Assembly: GCA_001817065.1 (NCBI GenBank)
Contig: MHHQ01000020.1
Span: 1-52,720, forward strand
Reading direction: 5' to 3'
Length of the DNA stretch: 52,720 nt
From: Candidatus Andersenbacteria bacterium RIFCSPHIGHO2_02_FULL_46_16
GTDB taxonomy: Bacteria > Patescibacteriota > Andersenbacteria > UBA10190
In this document: in pieces, positions 23,351-36,596 of the stretch
How positions within the stretch are numbered: the first letter of the stretch is position 1
Layout of the letters: each line of letters begins with the position of its first letter
The notes under the pieces: generated by a model
The model's input: the letters and a program-made list of their open reading frames with translations, nothing else
Databases searched by the model: none
Told to the model about the DNA's origin: nothing
Translations under genes and position numbers: made by a program

Positions 23351-24466
23351 TTGATGTATATCAACCTTAAAAATTTCGATTGGATATTAACTGGATCAGC
23401 TGTGCTGCTATTTGCTATTGGACAGACTATGCTTTTTAGCACCACCTCGGACGTTACCTTTATGTCGTCACTGTTTATTAAACAGTTTATTTCTTTCTTC
23501 ATTGCCTTGTCACTCTATATCTTTTTTTCCTTCTTCCCTTATCATTCCCTCCGCCGTTATGTTGTTGCCATCTACTTGCTTGGTCTATTCAGTCTACTTC
23601 TGGTGGGACAAATCGCCCCTGTGATCCGGGGTACCACTTCCCGTTTAACAATTTATGGCAGTCAAATACAGCCTTCAGAATTCATGAAGGTAGCCATCAT
23701 TATTACACTCGCTGGGCTTTTTGCCCGCTTGTCAGTAACTCGGTTATCATTAGCAACTAGCGCGGTTATCGTCGGTGTATCGGTTGGTTTGATTGCTATC
23801 GAGCCTGATATTGGCATGGCCGCATTGATTTGTTTACTGTGGGGTACCCTCATTGTTTTTCTTGGTACCTCCTGGCGTACCGTCAGTTTAATCTTGCTGC
23901 TTGGCGTCGTGGTCTTTGTCGGTTCTTGGTTTTGGCTGTTTGCGGATTATCAAAAGGCCCGTCTCAGTACATTTATTGATCCCGACCGTGATCCGCTTGG
24001 CGCCGGATATAATATTAATCAATCCATCGTTGCTTTTGGTTCGGGCGGATTGTTCGGCCGGGGATTAGGCCATGGACCGCAATCGCAGCTTAAGTTCCTG
24101 CCAGAAAAACATACCGACTTCATTTTAGCTAGCGTCGGCGAAGAATTAGGTTTTGTCGGCATCTGTCTTATTACGGGGCTTTACGCCGTGTTGCTTTGGC
24201 GGATTGTTGATATTGTCCATATCACTAAAGATCCCTTCGGGCAATACTTGGCAGTATCAGTTTTTTTAACTTTATTAATAAGCTTTTTTATCAGTGCCGG
24301 CATGAACATGGGCCTTCTGCCTGTTACTGGCATCCCTTTGCCCTTAGTTAGCTATGGCGGATCGAATCTTGTCTCCACCATGATCCTCTTAGGTTTGGTG
24401 CAATCTGTTAAACATTATAGCCACTGGTTGCGTCAGCCTCCCCTTGAACTTACCGAAGTAACCTGA
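23351..24466 (+). CDS. FtsW/RodA/SpoVE-family SEDS protein
   Basis: IQPSEFMKVAIIITLA, GLFGRGLGHGPQSQLKFLPEKHTDFILASVGEELGFVG, GIPLPLVSYGGSNLVSTM. Confidence 0.95.
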   Translation: MMYINLKNFDWILTGSAVLLFAIGQTMLFSTTSDVTFMSSLFIKQFISFFIALSLYIFFSFFPYHSLRRYVVAIYLLGLFSLLLVGQIAPVIRGTTSRLTIYGSQIQPSEFMKVAIIITLAGLFARLSVTRLSLATSAVIVGVSVGLIAIEPDIGMAALICLLWGTLIVFLGTSWRTVSLILLLGVVVFVGSWFWLFADYQKARLSTFIDPDRDPLGAGYNINQSIVAFGSGGLFGRGLGHGPQSQLKFLPEKHTDFILASVGEELGFVGICLITGLYAVLLWRIVDIVHITKDPFGQYLAVSVFLTLLISFFISAGMNMGLLPVTGIPLPLVSYGGSNLVSTMILLGLVQSVKHYSHWLRQPPLELTEVT

Positions 24467-24548
24467 AAGAGAAGAACATAATATATGTTCACAATGGCTC
24501 AGCCTACACATTGACAATGCCTGCATAATAAGCTATCATTACACTATT

Positions 24549-24881
24549 ATGGTATTCGATGAGAACATGCAACTGGTTACCCGATGCCCCTTCTGCAGCG
24601 CCGAATATGACCTGGACGGCGCCCAGGTCATTGGTGAGGAAAACGATGCCACCATGGTTTATATCACTTGTTCCGAATGTGAAAGCTCAATTGTCGCCAT
24701 AGTAGCGATGTCCGGACTCGGTGTTGTCAGTCTCGGCCTAGTCACCGATATGACTGTCGAAGACACCAAGCGCTTCATGAACGAAAAACATGTAAGCAGC
24801 GATGAATTCCTGACTATCTATGAATTACTCAGCAACAACGAGCAAAACGCCATAAAGCAGTTGACCAAATCATCTAAATAG
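24549..24881 (+). CDS. zinc-ribbon-like hypothetical protein
   Basis: CPFC...CSEC pairs. Confidence 0.6.
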   Translation: MVFDENMQLVTRCPFCSAEYDLDGAQVIGEENDATMVYITCSECESSIVAIVAMSGLGVVSLGLVTDMTVEDTKRFMNEKHVSSDEFLTIYELLSNNEQNAIKQLTKSSK

Positions 24882-24976
24882 CTTACAAATTAAAGCAGTA
24901 TTATAGGAACTAAGTTAGTTTCTATTTTATTATTATTCTAATATTATATTCAAAAGTCTCTTTAACTATCTCATCC

Positions 24977-25696
24977 ATGACACGTAAAACATCTCATCTA
25001 TTAGCCGCTCCACGAGCCCATGGTCATAATCAGGAAACCAGACGACAGGGGAGTATTCCCGCTGTGCTATATGGATATGGACTCAATAACATCAATATCC
25101 AGATTGATAGCCGAAAATTTTCTACAGTTTTTAATAATGCTGGCTACACGTCGTTGATTACCTTAACCGTACAAGACGAAGAACAAAACAAAGAGCACAC
25201 AGTGTTAATCCGCGATCTGCAGATGCACCCGCTCAAAAGTACTGTCCTGCACGTCGATTTCTATCAACCGCGCTTAGACCAAGCTATCACCGCTAACGTA
25301 CCGTTGAACTTTATTGGTGAAGCTCCTGCGGTGAAGGATCTTGGTGGCGTGCTTGTCCGTACATTAGATGAAGTTGAGTTGGAAGCTTTACCGACGGACT
25401 TGCCGCATGATATTTCTGTAGATATTACTGTCCTCACCAATTTTTCCAAATCCATTTATATTCACGATTTAGTTTTGCCGCCAAAAGTTAAACTGCACCA
25501 TGAACCGGACGAGACTGTCGCCCTTGTCCAGCCACCGCGTACTGAAGCTGAGCTGGAAGAACTTGAGGGTGAAGTGAAAGAAGATGTCGAAAGCGTCGAG
25601 GGTGTCGAGGATAAAGTAGAAGAAACCGATGCCGGTGAAGGTGAAGCTGAGGCAACCGACAAGAATTCATCAAACAAAGACACCTCGTCTAAGTAA
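24977..25696 (+). CDS. rplY: ribosomal protein L25 (TL5/CTC family)
   Basis: RRQGSIPAVLYGYG, HPLKSTVLHVDFYQ, acidic C-terminal tail. Confidence 0.93.
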   Translation: MTRKTSHLLAAPRAHGHNQETRRQGSIPAVLYGYGLNNINIQIDSRKFSTVFNNAGYTSLITLTVQDEEQNKEHTVLIRDLQMHPLKSTVLHVDFYQPRLDQAITANVPLNFIGEAPAVKDLGGVLVRTLDEVELEALPTDLPHDISVDITVLTNFSKSIYIHDLVLPPKVKLHHEPDETVALVQPPRTEAELEELEGEVKEDVESVEGVEDKVEETDAGEGEAEATDKNSSNKDTSSK

Positions 25697-25774
25697 ACAG
25701 TTGCGCCAACTGTCCCAGTTACTTTTCTTCGTGACAATTAGTTCATTGTCCTTTCTCAATATGGGGTACCTTAA

Positions 25775-25978
25775 ATGCCAAAACTTAATCCAGCGCTGGT
25801 CTATGTGATACGGATTCCCGCTGCACTATTTAACTCAACTATCAGTGATGGAACCAAAGTCGCAATCCCTGCCCTTATAGTCAGTCAAATTAAGCCACTC
25901 CTGCTAGGCAGCGAAATTGAGCTAAGTACCACGCAAAGCTTAAACGAAATTACCCTTACCCTTGACTCCAAACATTAG
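25775..25978 (+). CDS. hypothetical small protein
   Basis: 67-aa ORF downstream of L25. Confidence 0.4.
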   Translation: MPKLNPALVYVIRIPAALFNSTISDGTKVAIPALIVSQIKPLLLGSEIELSTTQSLNEITLTLDSKH

Positions 25979-26122
25979 AGCCAGGGTTTTTTATTATTTT
26001 GCCAGAATGAGTGAGCCCGCCGCAGATGGGCCACGAATTCTGTGCGAAATAATAACCCCGCACTAACTTGGCCGTCCTATGAGTAAAAGGCTTAAACAAA
26101 CAATCAAAGCATATAAACACCA

Positions 26123-26174
26123 GCGCTATGCGTGGGCTGAATAAGCCCACCCCTCTGTGGGCGAAGCATAGCGC
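26123..26174. repeat. nested inverted repeat with alternative pairings
   Basis: GCGCTATGC...GCATAGCGC outer arms enclosing GTGGGC/GCCCAC/GTGGGC. Confidence 0.6.
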
Positions 26175-26508
26175 CATGAATAATTAGCCAAGTTTAGTGC
26201 TGGGGTAAATACAATCCCCAAAAATAAGCGTTCACACCTGTGACGGGGCGCCCATTTTGAGGGAAAAACGATCCGCCGAAGTCCGCCATATTGGCGGACG
26301 AAGGGAGATTCACCCCTTTTTCCTCACACACTGGACCAATTCCAGCCCATTAATTGTGAATACACTGATAACAAAGGCCCATCGCCACATGGCATATTCT
26401 TAAGGTCTTGCGTTCCAGGCGCCGCCTTTCAAATGATCCTCGAACGCTGAGTGGCAATCATCACACTAGTATCTGCGTCCCTCCATCATGATGGCACCGA
26501 GCATTTTC

Positions 26509-27327
26509 TCACGCGCTATTGTTTGTCAAAATCTTTCCCCCCACAGATTCGTAAATAAGAGGTATCTTCGTCTTAAGCAATTGATTCACTGTCTCAAGAC
26601 CATCGGAACCGCCATCAAGAGCCACGCGTGGTTCAAATCGAAGTCCTATTTTTTCGTTCCCGCCCGTCTCAGATAACCTCAGCTCAACCGCTGGGACATA
26701 AGGTGGGTTACTGACAATCAAGTCAATTTTCTTGTCTCGGATCGGTTGCAATAAATCGCCTAGTATAAATTCAACCCTGTTTGCTACGTTGTACCTGACC
26801 GCATTTTGCTTAGCGACAGCCAGGGCCTCCTTTGATATATCTGTCGCAATAATTTTCCAATCCATCGCTAGCCCCGCCTTCTTCAGCCATTCATCGATTT
26901 CCAATCCCAATGTTATTGCTACGCACCCACTGCCTGTACCGATATCTGCTATTGTCCATCCTTCCACATTATATTTCTTAGTATTCTGTTCAATTTTTTT
27001 CCAGCAATATATTAGCGCTTCTTCCACTAACCTCTCTGTGCTGGGACGGGGGACTAGCACATCCTTATTAACCAAGAACGGACGGCCATAAAACTCCCAC
27101 TCCCCTAAAATATATGCTAGTGGCTGGCCGGTTTTTCGTTCCGCTACCAGCTCCTCCAGTAATATTTGCTGCCGTTTAGAGAGATGTTCGTTATCATGCG
27201 TATATAGCCAACTTGTCTGTGTTTGACCGAGTACATGTAGCAATAACCACTGAGCATCCAATTGCTGATCATCCAAATATTTAAACTGGCGCATCGTTTC
27301 CGTCAGTGCTTGTTTTATAGTCATCAC
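26509..27327 (-). CDS. prmC: peptide chain release factor N5-glutamine methyltransferase, C-terminally short
   Basis: ADIGTGSGCVAITLGLE, LIVSNPPYVP; ends GLETVNQLLKTKIPLIYESVGGKILTNNSA*. Confidence 0.9.
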   Translation of the reverse strand: MMTIKQALTETMRQFKYLDDQQLDAQWLLLHVLGQTQTSWLYTHDNEHLSKRQQILLEELVAERKTGQPLAYILGEWEFYGRPFLVNKDVLVPRPSTERLVEEALIYCWKKIEQNTKKYNVEGWTIADIGTGSGCVAITLGLEIDEWLKKAGLAMDWKIIATDISKEALAVAKQNAVRYNVANRVEFILGDLLQPIRDKKIDLIVSNPPYVPAVELRLSETGGNEKIGLRFEPRVALDGGSDGLETVNQLLKTKIPLIYESVGGKILTNNSA

Positions 27328-27512
27328 TAAAAAATCCTAATTCTCAAGTTGATATATCTCAGTCCCCATTCACATCTAGTAAGCTGTTTGAAAATTGGTT
27401 ATAAAATTATTTGAAAATTGAGTCTGGTAAATTGAAACTTATTTCTTTGTTTTTAACATTGGTCATTTAGATTTTGTCATTGATTTGACATTTGGTTTTT
27501 TGTCATTTGAAT

Positions 27513-28571
27513 TTAATTCTTCATCTTTCTCATCTCTTCCCTTGTCTCCTGGAATATCTTTTCCCATCCCCCATCCATGACCACCTCGATATTACTCCAA
27601 TTATGCTTGATCCGATGATCGGTAATCCTGTCCTGGGGGTAATTATACGTGCGGATTTTCTCTGATCGATCGCCCGTTCCGACTTGCTGCTTTCGCTCAC
27701 GGGCTTCCCGACTGCTGCGTTTTTCCTCCTCGGCTTCGAGCAAGCGTGCTCGCAACACACTCATTGCCTTGGCTTTATTTTTATGTTGACTGCGTTCATC
27801 CTGCACCGCGACCACTGTATTGGTCGGTAAGTGGGTTATTCGCACTGCCGAGCTGGTCTTGTTGACATGTTGCCCTCCGGCACCGGAAGCACGGTAAGTA
27901 TCAATGCGCAAATCTTCCGGCTTGATCTCGAGATCTATTTCCTGCGCTTGCGGTAACACCGCCACGGTGACGGTCGAAGTGTGAATTCTGCCCTGCTTCT
28001 CCGTTGCGGGGATTCGTTGCACACGATGCACGCCCCTCTCATATTTCAATGTGCCAAACACATTCTCTCCATTGCACTCGGCAATCGCTTCTTTGTAGCC
28101 TCCCTGCTCGTTGATAGATTTGTCTACTAGATGCATCTTCCAGCCCTTTTGTTCTGCGTATCTGGCGTATGATCGCATCAGCTCGGCCGCAAACAAACCC
28201 GCTTCATCTCCTCCGGCACCGGCTCTAATTTCTAAAATTACGTCACGCATATCACGCGGATCTCTGGCGATCAATACATCTTCTATCTGTTGTTTGACCT
28301 GCTTTTGCTTATCTTTCAATGTTGTTGCGTCATCCTCCGCCATTTTCTTCATTTCCATGTCCTTTTCCGTTTCTACTAATTGATCTGTTTCCGTGATCTC
28401 TGTCTCGATGTTTTTTAACTCCTGTCCCAGTCTTAACAGTTCCTCCTTCTGTTTATGCGTCGCCGTCAATTCTTTCATTTTAACTGGATCCAGGCTAATC
28501 CGAGGATTGGCCATCTCTTCCAGCAGACCATTAATTTCCTCCTGCAGTTGTTCGATTGTCGGCATGGCCAT
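27513..28571 (-). CDS. prfA: peptide chain release factor 1
   Basis: [27 protein letters not shown] motif in [22 protein letters not shown]. Confidence 0.97.
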   Translation of the reverse strand: MAMPTIEQLQEEINGLLEEMANPRISLDPVKMKELTATHKQKEELLRLGQELKNIETEITETDQLVETEKDMEMKKMAEDDATTLKDKQKQVKQQIEDVLIARDPRDMRDVILEIRAGAGGDEAGLFAAELMRSYARYAEQKGWKMHLVDKSINEQGGYKEAIAECNGENVFGTLKYERGVHRVQRIPATEKQGRIHTSTVTVAVLPQAQEIDLEIKPEDLRIDTYRASGAGGQHVNKTSSAVRITHLPTNTVVAVQDERSQHKNKAKAMSVLRARLLEAEEEKRSSREARERKQQVGTGDRSEKIRTYNYPQDRITDHRIKHNWSNIEVVMDGGWEKIFQETREEMRKMKN

Positions 28572-28650
28572 ATAAAACAGCTCCTCAGTCTATTAAAAAA
28601 TTTAGCTTCCGTCTCTATTCCTTTAGTTTAACGCATCAACCGCAGTTGAG

Positions 28651-28962
28651 TTAGCCCAGCTGTATTCGTTTAGTATCCCGATCTTTCTTTTTAGCGTTTT
28701 CTGCCTTTTTCCGTTTGACTCTCACTTTTTTAATTTTAACTTCCAGCTTCTCCGCTTCCTCAGCCCTTACCAGTCGTTTCTTGAACTGATCTACTCGCCC
28801 GGCCACATCCAATAATTTCTGTTTGCCGGTATAATAAGGATGGCAGTTTGAACAAACTTCAACTTCCATCGTTTTTTCTGTTGAACCAACTTGCCAGCTA
28901 CCGCCACAAGCGCACGTCACGGTTGCTTTCTGTTGATATTCCGGGTGAATCTTTTTCTTCAT
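28651..28962 (-). CDS. rpmE: ribosomal protein L31 (Zn-binding type)
   Basis: MKKKIHPEYQ, CxC / CSNCHPYYTGKQ. Confidence 0.93.
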   Translation of the reverse strand: MKKKIHPEYQQKATVTCACGGSWQVGSTEKTMEVEVCSNCHPYYTGKQKLLDVAGRVDQFKKRLVRAEEAEKLEVKIKKVRVKRKKAENAKKKDRDTKRIQLG

Positions 28963-29049
28963 ACAATATATTAGACAAATGGTTAAGTTCGATGATTATA
29001 GACAAAAAGATTGATTTTTTCAAGTAACTTCTATATTATTTGCTTCATT

Positions 29050-29907
29050 ATGCCTACAACTAAGATAATAGCCAAAATAAAGACGCCAAAGCCCCTCCTG
29101 GCCATTCCTAGCCTGGTCGACATGCTAGAGGCCGGTGTTCACTTCGGCCACGAGCGCAGTAAGAAAAATCCAAAAATGGACGGGAACATCTTCATGCTGC
29201 GTAATCGTATGGCCATTATTGACCTAGAAAAAACGCAATTAGCTCTCGTTAAAGCCTGTGATTTTATCTACCAAACCGCCTCCATAGCCGGTCGGGAAAT
29301 CCTTTTCGTCGGTACCAAACGACAAACTAGAGAGATTATTAAGAAATACGCCGAAGCTACGAATATGCCCTATGTTACTCAGCGCTGGCTAGGTGGTATG
29401 TTGACCAACTTCTCCACGGTCCTAAAAAGCATTGAGAAACTGGAGGAATTTAAGAGCATGACGATGACCGAATCCACGATGGATAAAATGACCAAGAAAG
29501 AACGATCTGTGCACATGAAATCAATTGAACGGTTAGAAAGAGTCTTGGAAGGAACTAAAAACCTGAAAAAGCCGCCCGCCGCTCTCATCGTTGTTGGGTC
29601 CTATGACGAAAAACTAGCCGTCCGAGAAGCCGCTCGAGTGGGCATTCCCGTTGTTGGTATCACTGACACTAATGCTGACCCATCCCTGGTCGCCTACCCG
29701 ATACCGGCTAATGACGACGCTATCCGAGCCATTGATCTTATTGTTAACACTCTCGCTGGCGCGATTCTAAAAGCACATGGTAAGCCCACCTCAGTCCTTA
29801 CTAAATTACTAGTGACCAAGGTTAAGCCAGCCGAACCTACAGGGGTCATCACAGAGGTCCCGACTGACCTCCCAGCGGACGATGCCGCTCCAAGCGAGGA
29901 AAAATAA
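29050..29907 (+). CDS. rpsB: ribosomal protein S2
   Basis: MLEAGVHFGHERSKKNPKM, RWLGGMLTNFSTV, GIPVVGITDTNADP. Confidence 0.96.
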   Translation: MPTTKIIAKIKTPKPLLAIPSLVDMLEAGVHFGHERSKKNPKMDGNIFMLRNRMAIIDLEKTQLALVKACDFIYQTASIAGREILFVGTKRQTREIIKKYAEATNMPYVTQRWLGGMLTNFSTVLKSIEKLEEFKSMTMTESTMDKMTKKERSVHMKSIERLERVLEGTKNLKKPPAALIVVGSYDEKLAVREAARVGIPVVGITDTNADPSLVAYPIPANDDAIRAIDLIVNTLAGAILKAHGKPTSVLTKLLVTKVKPAEPTGVITEVPTDLPADDAAPSEEK

Positions 29908-29951
29908 ATTCTTAAAAAAATCTCTCTACCAAATTAAGCTATTTCACCAAT

Positions 29952-30536
29952 ATGGCAACAATGGAATTAATTAAAGACCTACGTGCCCGCACCGGCTGTG
30001 GCGTCCTTGATTGTAAAGAAGCGCTGCAGGAAGCAGGGGACAACATTGAGAAGGCTATCGTCATTTTGCGCAAAAAAGGCAAAGCTCAAGTGGCCAAAAA
30101 GACTGGCCGCGATACCCGCGAAGGTGTTGTTGTCTCTTATATTCACAGTAATAACAAGCTAGGTGTCATCGTCACAGTCCTTTGCGAAACAGACTTCGTC
30201 GCTCATAATGCCAAGTTCCAAGCTTTGGCACATAACATAGCTATGCATATTGCGGCTGCTGACCCTCTGGCTGTGGGTCCTGACGATATTGACGAAAAAC
30301 TGCTTAACGCAGAGCAGCAACTAGCGCAAGAGCAAGCTGCTGAATCGGGCAAGTCAGCCGATATCCAAGCTAAGATGGTTGCCGGTAAACTTAACAAGTT
30401 CAAAGCAGAACGGGCTTTGTTAAAGCAACCATTTGTTAAAGATCCCACTAAAACTATTGAAGATCTCATCAACGAGACAGTCCAAGAAATCGGTGAAAAC
30501 ATTACGGTCAGCGAATTCACTCGACACATTATCTAG
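29952..30536 (+). CDS. tsf: elongation factor Ts
   Basis: LIKDLRARTGCGVLDCKEAL, VLCETDFVAHN. Confidence 0.96.
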   Translation: MATMELIKDLRARTGCGVLDCKEALQEAGDNIEKAIVILRKKGKAQVAKKTGRDTREGVVVSYIHSNNKLGVIVTVLCETDFVAHNAKFQALAHNIAMHIAAADPLAVGPDDIDEKLLNAEQQLAQEQAAESGKSADIQAKMVAGKLNKFKAERALLKQPFVKDPTKTIEDLINETVQEIGENITVSEFTRHII

Positions 30537-30665
30537 CTTTAGAAAAAAATAATCTACCATTGCTACCCCCGGATAGAAAAGGGGTATAAGATGTTAATAA
30601 GTCGGGCTCATTAGTCTTGGCTTAAAGAATACGTCTTGCTATGATATCAAAGATTAATTATTGGG

Positions 30666-31880
30666 ATGCTATATAACGTCCTACCGCCACTCATTTTTTT
30701 CATGTCACTAGGGGGCATAATAATTGTCATATCTAGAATTGTTCTGCGGCTCCGTCAACAGCAACTAACTACTAACTTGCAATCACATGTCACCCGCGTT
30801 TCACGCACCAGGCTCAACAAAGTACAAGACTTAGCTGGACTGTTGGCACCGAACCATATTAGTGTTCACAGCTTTAAAAATCGCCTTTCCTTCCTCGTGC
30901 ACAATATTAAAAATACTTGGCACAAAACATGGCAAGATATCACTGAATGGCAAGCCAATAAAGCCAAAGCAAAAACCTTGGTAAAAAAACAGCCACTCGC
31001 CTCAAGTGCTCCTACTGCAAGTGCCAAGTCAAGCTCTGGCCCCGCAGCCATCACTCCACCGAATTCATTCGTCCGAAATAAATTGGCGTCCATAGTCACT
31101 CGAGTTAAACAAGTACGCTTACCCAACACAGCCAAGTTTACACACCAGGCTGCCGCTATATTTAAGACAACCAAAGACAAGTTAATGTCCCTGACCGTGC
31201 ACCCAAGTGTCCAAACTTCATCAAAATCAGTCAACAATCATCAAAACCTTGAAGAAATACTCGCTGATCCGATAGACAACGCATCCGCTCCAGACAAGAC
31301 GAAACAAAGTCCCGTTCTTCGCATTGTTAATACCGATGAACAAAACACACCTAAGCCAGCGCCATCTCCTGTTATGACCAAAATGGGTCAATCAGTCAAA
31401 GCCAGCAGCCTCAGTCAGCTATTTAAAAAAGAATTAAAGAAGTCTCCGCTTCAGGAGGCAGCCGAGGCACTAGAGCAGCTGCAAACGAAGCGGGCGGAAG
31501 ATTTATTAGTGCCGTACATCGTCAAGCATCCCAAGGATACTGATGCTTATATGATGCTGGGTAGAGCCGCGATTAGCCGGCACGCCTGGAGTGAAGCGAC
31601 CGAAATATTTGAGCAGGTTATTAAGTTAAAGCCAGAGACGGAAGGTTGCTATGCTGCCCTTGGGCAAGCTGCTCTGGAAGCTGGCAATCTGACCAAAGCT
31701 ATCGAAACACTGCAGCGCGCTCATGACCAAAATCCCCAAAACGTTTTCGTCATTACATGCCTTTTGCAGATCGCGCGTCGCATGGACAATCGACCTATGC
31801 AACAATCGCTTAACCTCGAGCTACAACAGTTGGAAAAATTACCAATCCCAAACTCCCAGTCAGTAAACTCGCCCCAATAA
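30666..31880 (+). CDS. membrane-anchored TPR-repeat protein
   Basis: N-terminal TM; C-terminal TPR-like AYMMLGRAAISRHAWSEATEIFEQVIKLKPETEGCYAALGQAALEAGNLTKAIETLQRA. Confidence 0.75.
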   Translation: MLYNVLPPLIFFMSLGGIIIVISRIVLRLRQQQLTTNLQSHVTRVSRTRLNKVQDLAGLLAPNHISVHSFKNRLSFLVHNIKNTWHKTWQDITEWQANKAKAKTLVKKQPLASSAPTASAKSSSGPAAITPPNSFVRNKLASIVTRVKQVRLPNTAKFTHQAAAIFKTTKDKLMSLTVHPSVQTSSKSVNNHQNLEEILADPIDNASAPDKTKQSPVLRIVNTDEQNTPKPAPSPVMTKMGQSVKASSLSQLFKKELKKSPLQEAAEALEQLQTKRAEDLLVPYIVKHPKDTDAYMMLGRAAISRHAWSEATEIFEQVIKLKPETEGCYAALGQAALEAGNLTKAIETLQRAHDQNPQNVFVITCLLQIARRMDNRPMQQSLNLELQQLEKLPIPNSQSVNSPQ

Positions 31881-32274
31881 CAATCCACGTACTAAGTTGA
31901 GCGCCAGTTTGTGCTGTCAGCGGGACCGCCAAGATGTCATCATTCTTAACTAGATTATCATTTTCTGTTTTCACGTCTATCGCTGCTTCCTCAGTAATAA
32001 TTCCTTCAATCTGTGGCTCAGGGGCTAAAACATCGGCGTTGTTTACGTCGTTCTTTTTCTCACTAACTAGGATTTCTGGTGTAGCGCTCTCCGATACAAC
32101 CGGTAAGGCGGCTGCTTCTTTGACTTCCACTGGCTCCGGTAAAGCTACTCGCAAATTATTGCGTAGTCCAATACGCTCGCTTTCATTCCCGGTGTAATAA
32201 ACGCCTACACCAAGTAAAATCGATACTATCGCGAGCGCCACTAAAGAAAACTTCATCTCAAACATAATAGACAA
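31810..32274 (-). CDS. hypothetical protein with N- and C-terminal TM segments
   Basis: hydrophobic ends; overlaps convergently with the TPR gene. Confidence 0.45.
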   Translation of the reverse strand: MSIMFEMKFSLVALAIVSILLGVGVYYTGNESERIGLRNNLRVALPEPVEVKEAAALPVVSESATPEILVSEKKNDVNNADVLAPEPQIEGIITEEAAIDVKTENDNLVKNDDILAVPLTAQTGAQLSTWIVIGASLLTGSLGLVIFPTVVARG

Positions 32275-32680
32275 ATATATTGTTCATATGATATGTACTC
32301 TTAGCCGGTATACTTGTCAACCATGTTTCATCGTGACCAGGGCAAGGAAATATTAGGATATGACGTATCTAAAATAGAGTATAAACAACAGTCATGCGCC
32401 CGTATTAAAAGCGGACACCCTGTCCTTTGTTCACCCAGCCTAACCGTATTGTGTCGAATCTAAAGCATCACCCGCCCAGCAAATCCGCAAAAAACGCACC
32501 CGCGAAATTTACCTTCATTAACAAATAAAGTACTATTATTTTAAAAGGAAACATCGCTTACTACACAACATTTGTCTAAGTCTACCTGTTTAATGCCGGG
32601 GCTCATATTAGTAAATAGAAACTGCTAATACGAGCCAATAACACCAAAACCTTAAACTGTCCTTTGCCAAGGAGTAAACC

Positions 32681-33022
32681 ATGGTTATGCACGCCAGTCC
32701 CGAAAATGAAGTTATCACTTGGGAGCAAATACCGCATCGAGCAATTTTTCAGCACAAGGGAGATTTATGGGTTAAACTATCGGAGAGATACATCAGTCGC
32801 GTTATCCAGACCGATGATGCCTGGCTTATAGCTAGTAAGACGGCGATCGAATACGAACCATCCTGGATATTTAAAGCTACTGCCGATACACCATACCGTA
32901 TTAAACCCAATTGTAACGCCACTCTGCTCCGATCGCGCGCCAGCCCTTTCCTCTTCTGGCTGATCGTTGGTAGTTTATCTAGTATTTTAAGCCTTCTTCT
33001 CCTTCTCCGATCGCTCCGTTAA
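32681..33022 (+). CDS. hypothetical protein with C-terminal TM
   Basis: Shine-Dalgarno AAGGAG upstream of ATG; SPFLFWLIVGSLSSILSLLLLL. Confidence 0.5.
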   Translation: MVMHASPENEVITWEQIPHRAIFQHKGDLWVKLSERYISRVIQTDDAWLIASKTAIEYEPSWIFKATADTPYRIKPNCNATLLRSRASPFLFWLIVGSLSSILSLLLLLRSLR

Positions 33023-33188
33023 TTAACCACGCCAAGACCACCACCCACCATGCCATCATTTAGATGGTATTTTTTCTTTATCAACTGACAACAGACCAAT
33101 TAATAAAAAACCGCCTAATTTTAGGGAAATTCAGGCGGAAATAACATAGCTGGCAAAAAGAACGTGAGCTATGACGAGAAAACAGGCG

Positions 33189-33566
33189 TTAAAGGGCTTT
33201 GGCTGTCAGTAAACCCATACTTACAAGACTAACAATGGCATCCCACTGGTCCCGCATTACAAAACCAGCTTCATCCCGATAGGCGTGCAATAACCCTGAG
33301 AAAGCATCATTCAATGTTCTGCCCACTCCAGCACGAACGTGGAATTGCGCGTTCCAAGGCAAGCACTCTTTTGCATTTACACTGGAGCATCTTCTGGATA
33401 AATATTCAACGAAAATATGAGATGTCCGACAGCATCGATTCCCGATTATCGCGCCATCTCGCCAGTTTCCCAAAATCCTTACGCTCGGCTCCTTCTCTTC
33501 TGGCTGTATAGCTATGACTTCATCAATAAAACCAGCAAAACGTTTCTCGGCCGGCTCCACGATCAA
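33189..33566 (-). CDS. hypothetical protein
   Basis: 125-aa ORF, no recognised motif. Confidence 0.3.
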   Translation of the reverse strand: MIVEPAEKRFAGFIDEVIAIQPEEKEPSVRILGNWRDGAIIGNRCCRTSHIFVEYLSRRCSSVNAKECLPWNAQFHVRAGVGRTLNDAFSGLLHAYRDEAGFVMRDQWDAIVSLVSMGLLTAKAL

Positions 33567-33624
33567 TTTTGATGCAGCTTACATTTCTGGGAAACAATAC
33601 ACCGCCACCTGGCAATAATTTACT

Positions 33625-33790
33625 TTTATACCAATCCCACTTGATTGCAACTATAATCAGCCGCGGTGTCAGCCGCGGGTGGCGCCACCCGGGGCCCCCG
33701 ACAGCGCGGACATTTACGAGCACTGGCTGGGTGCAGGCGAGCGACAGAACCCGCGGCATGCTACAAGGTATCAAGTACGTTTGGTATAAC
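33625..33790. repeat. MITE-like element: AT-rich imperfect TIRs around GC-rich palindromic core
   Basis: TTATACCAATCCCACTTGAT ... ATCAAGTACGTTTGGTATAA with core GGGTGGCGCCACCC. Confidence 0.5.
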
Positions 33791-33874
33791 TTTGTCTCTT
33801 TAGATAAATAACTCAACCGAGCCACTAATTATTGCACCAAACCAAGGCGCTGAAATCGAGTGCTTCACGTGCGT

Positions 33875-36579
<2,705 letters not shown>

Positions 36580-36596
<17 letters not shown>

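Noticed and set aside
25462-25737. Ser-rich ORF antisense to the L25 acidic tail
   Set aside because: Complement of a Glu/Asp-rich tail gives Ser/Leu-rich artefacts.
33569-33811. 80-aa plus ORF and 33523-33825 minus ORF
   Set aside because: Both pass through the GC-rich palindromic core of the TIR-bounded element; no domain signal.
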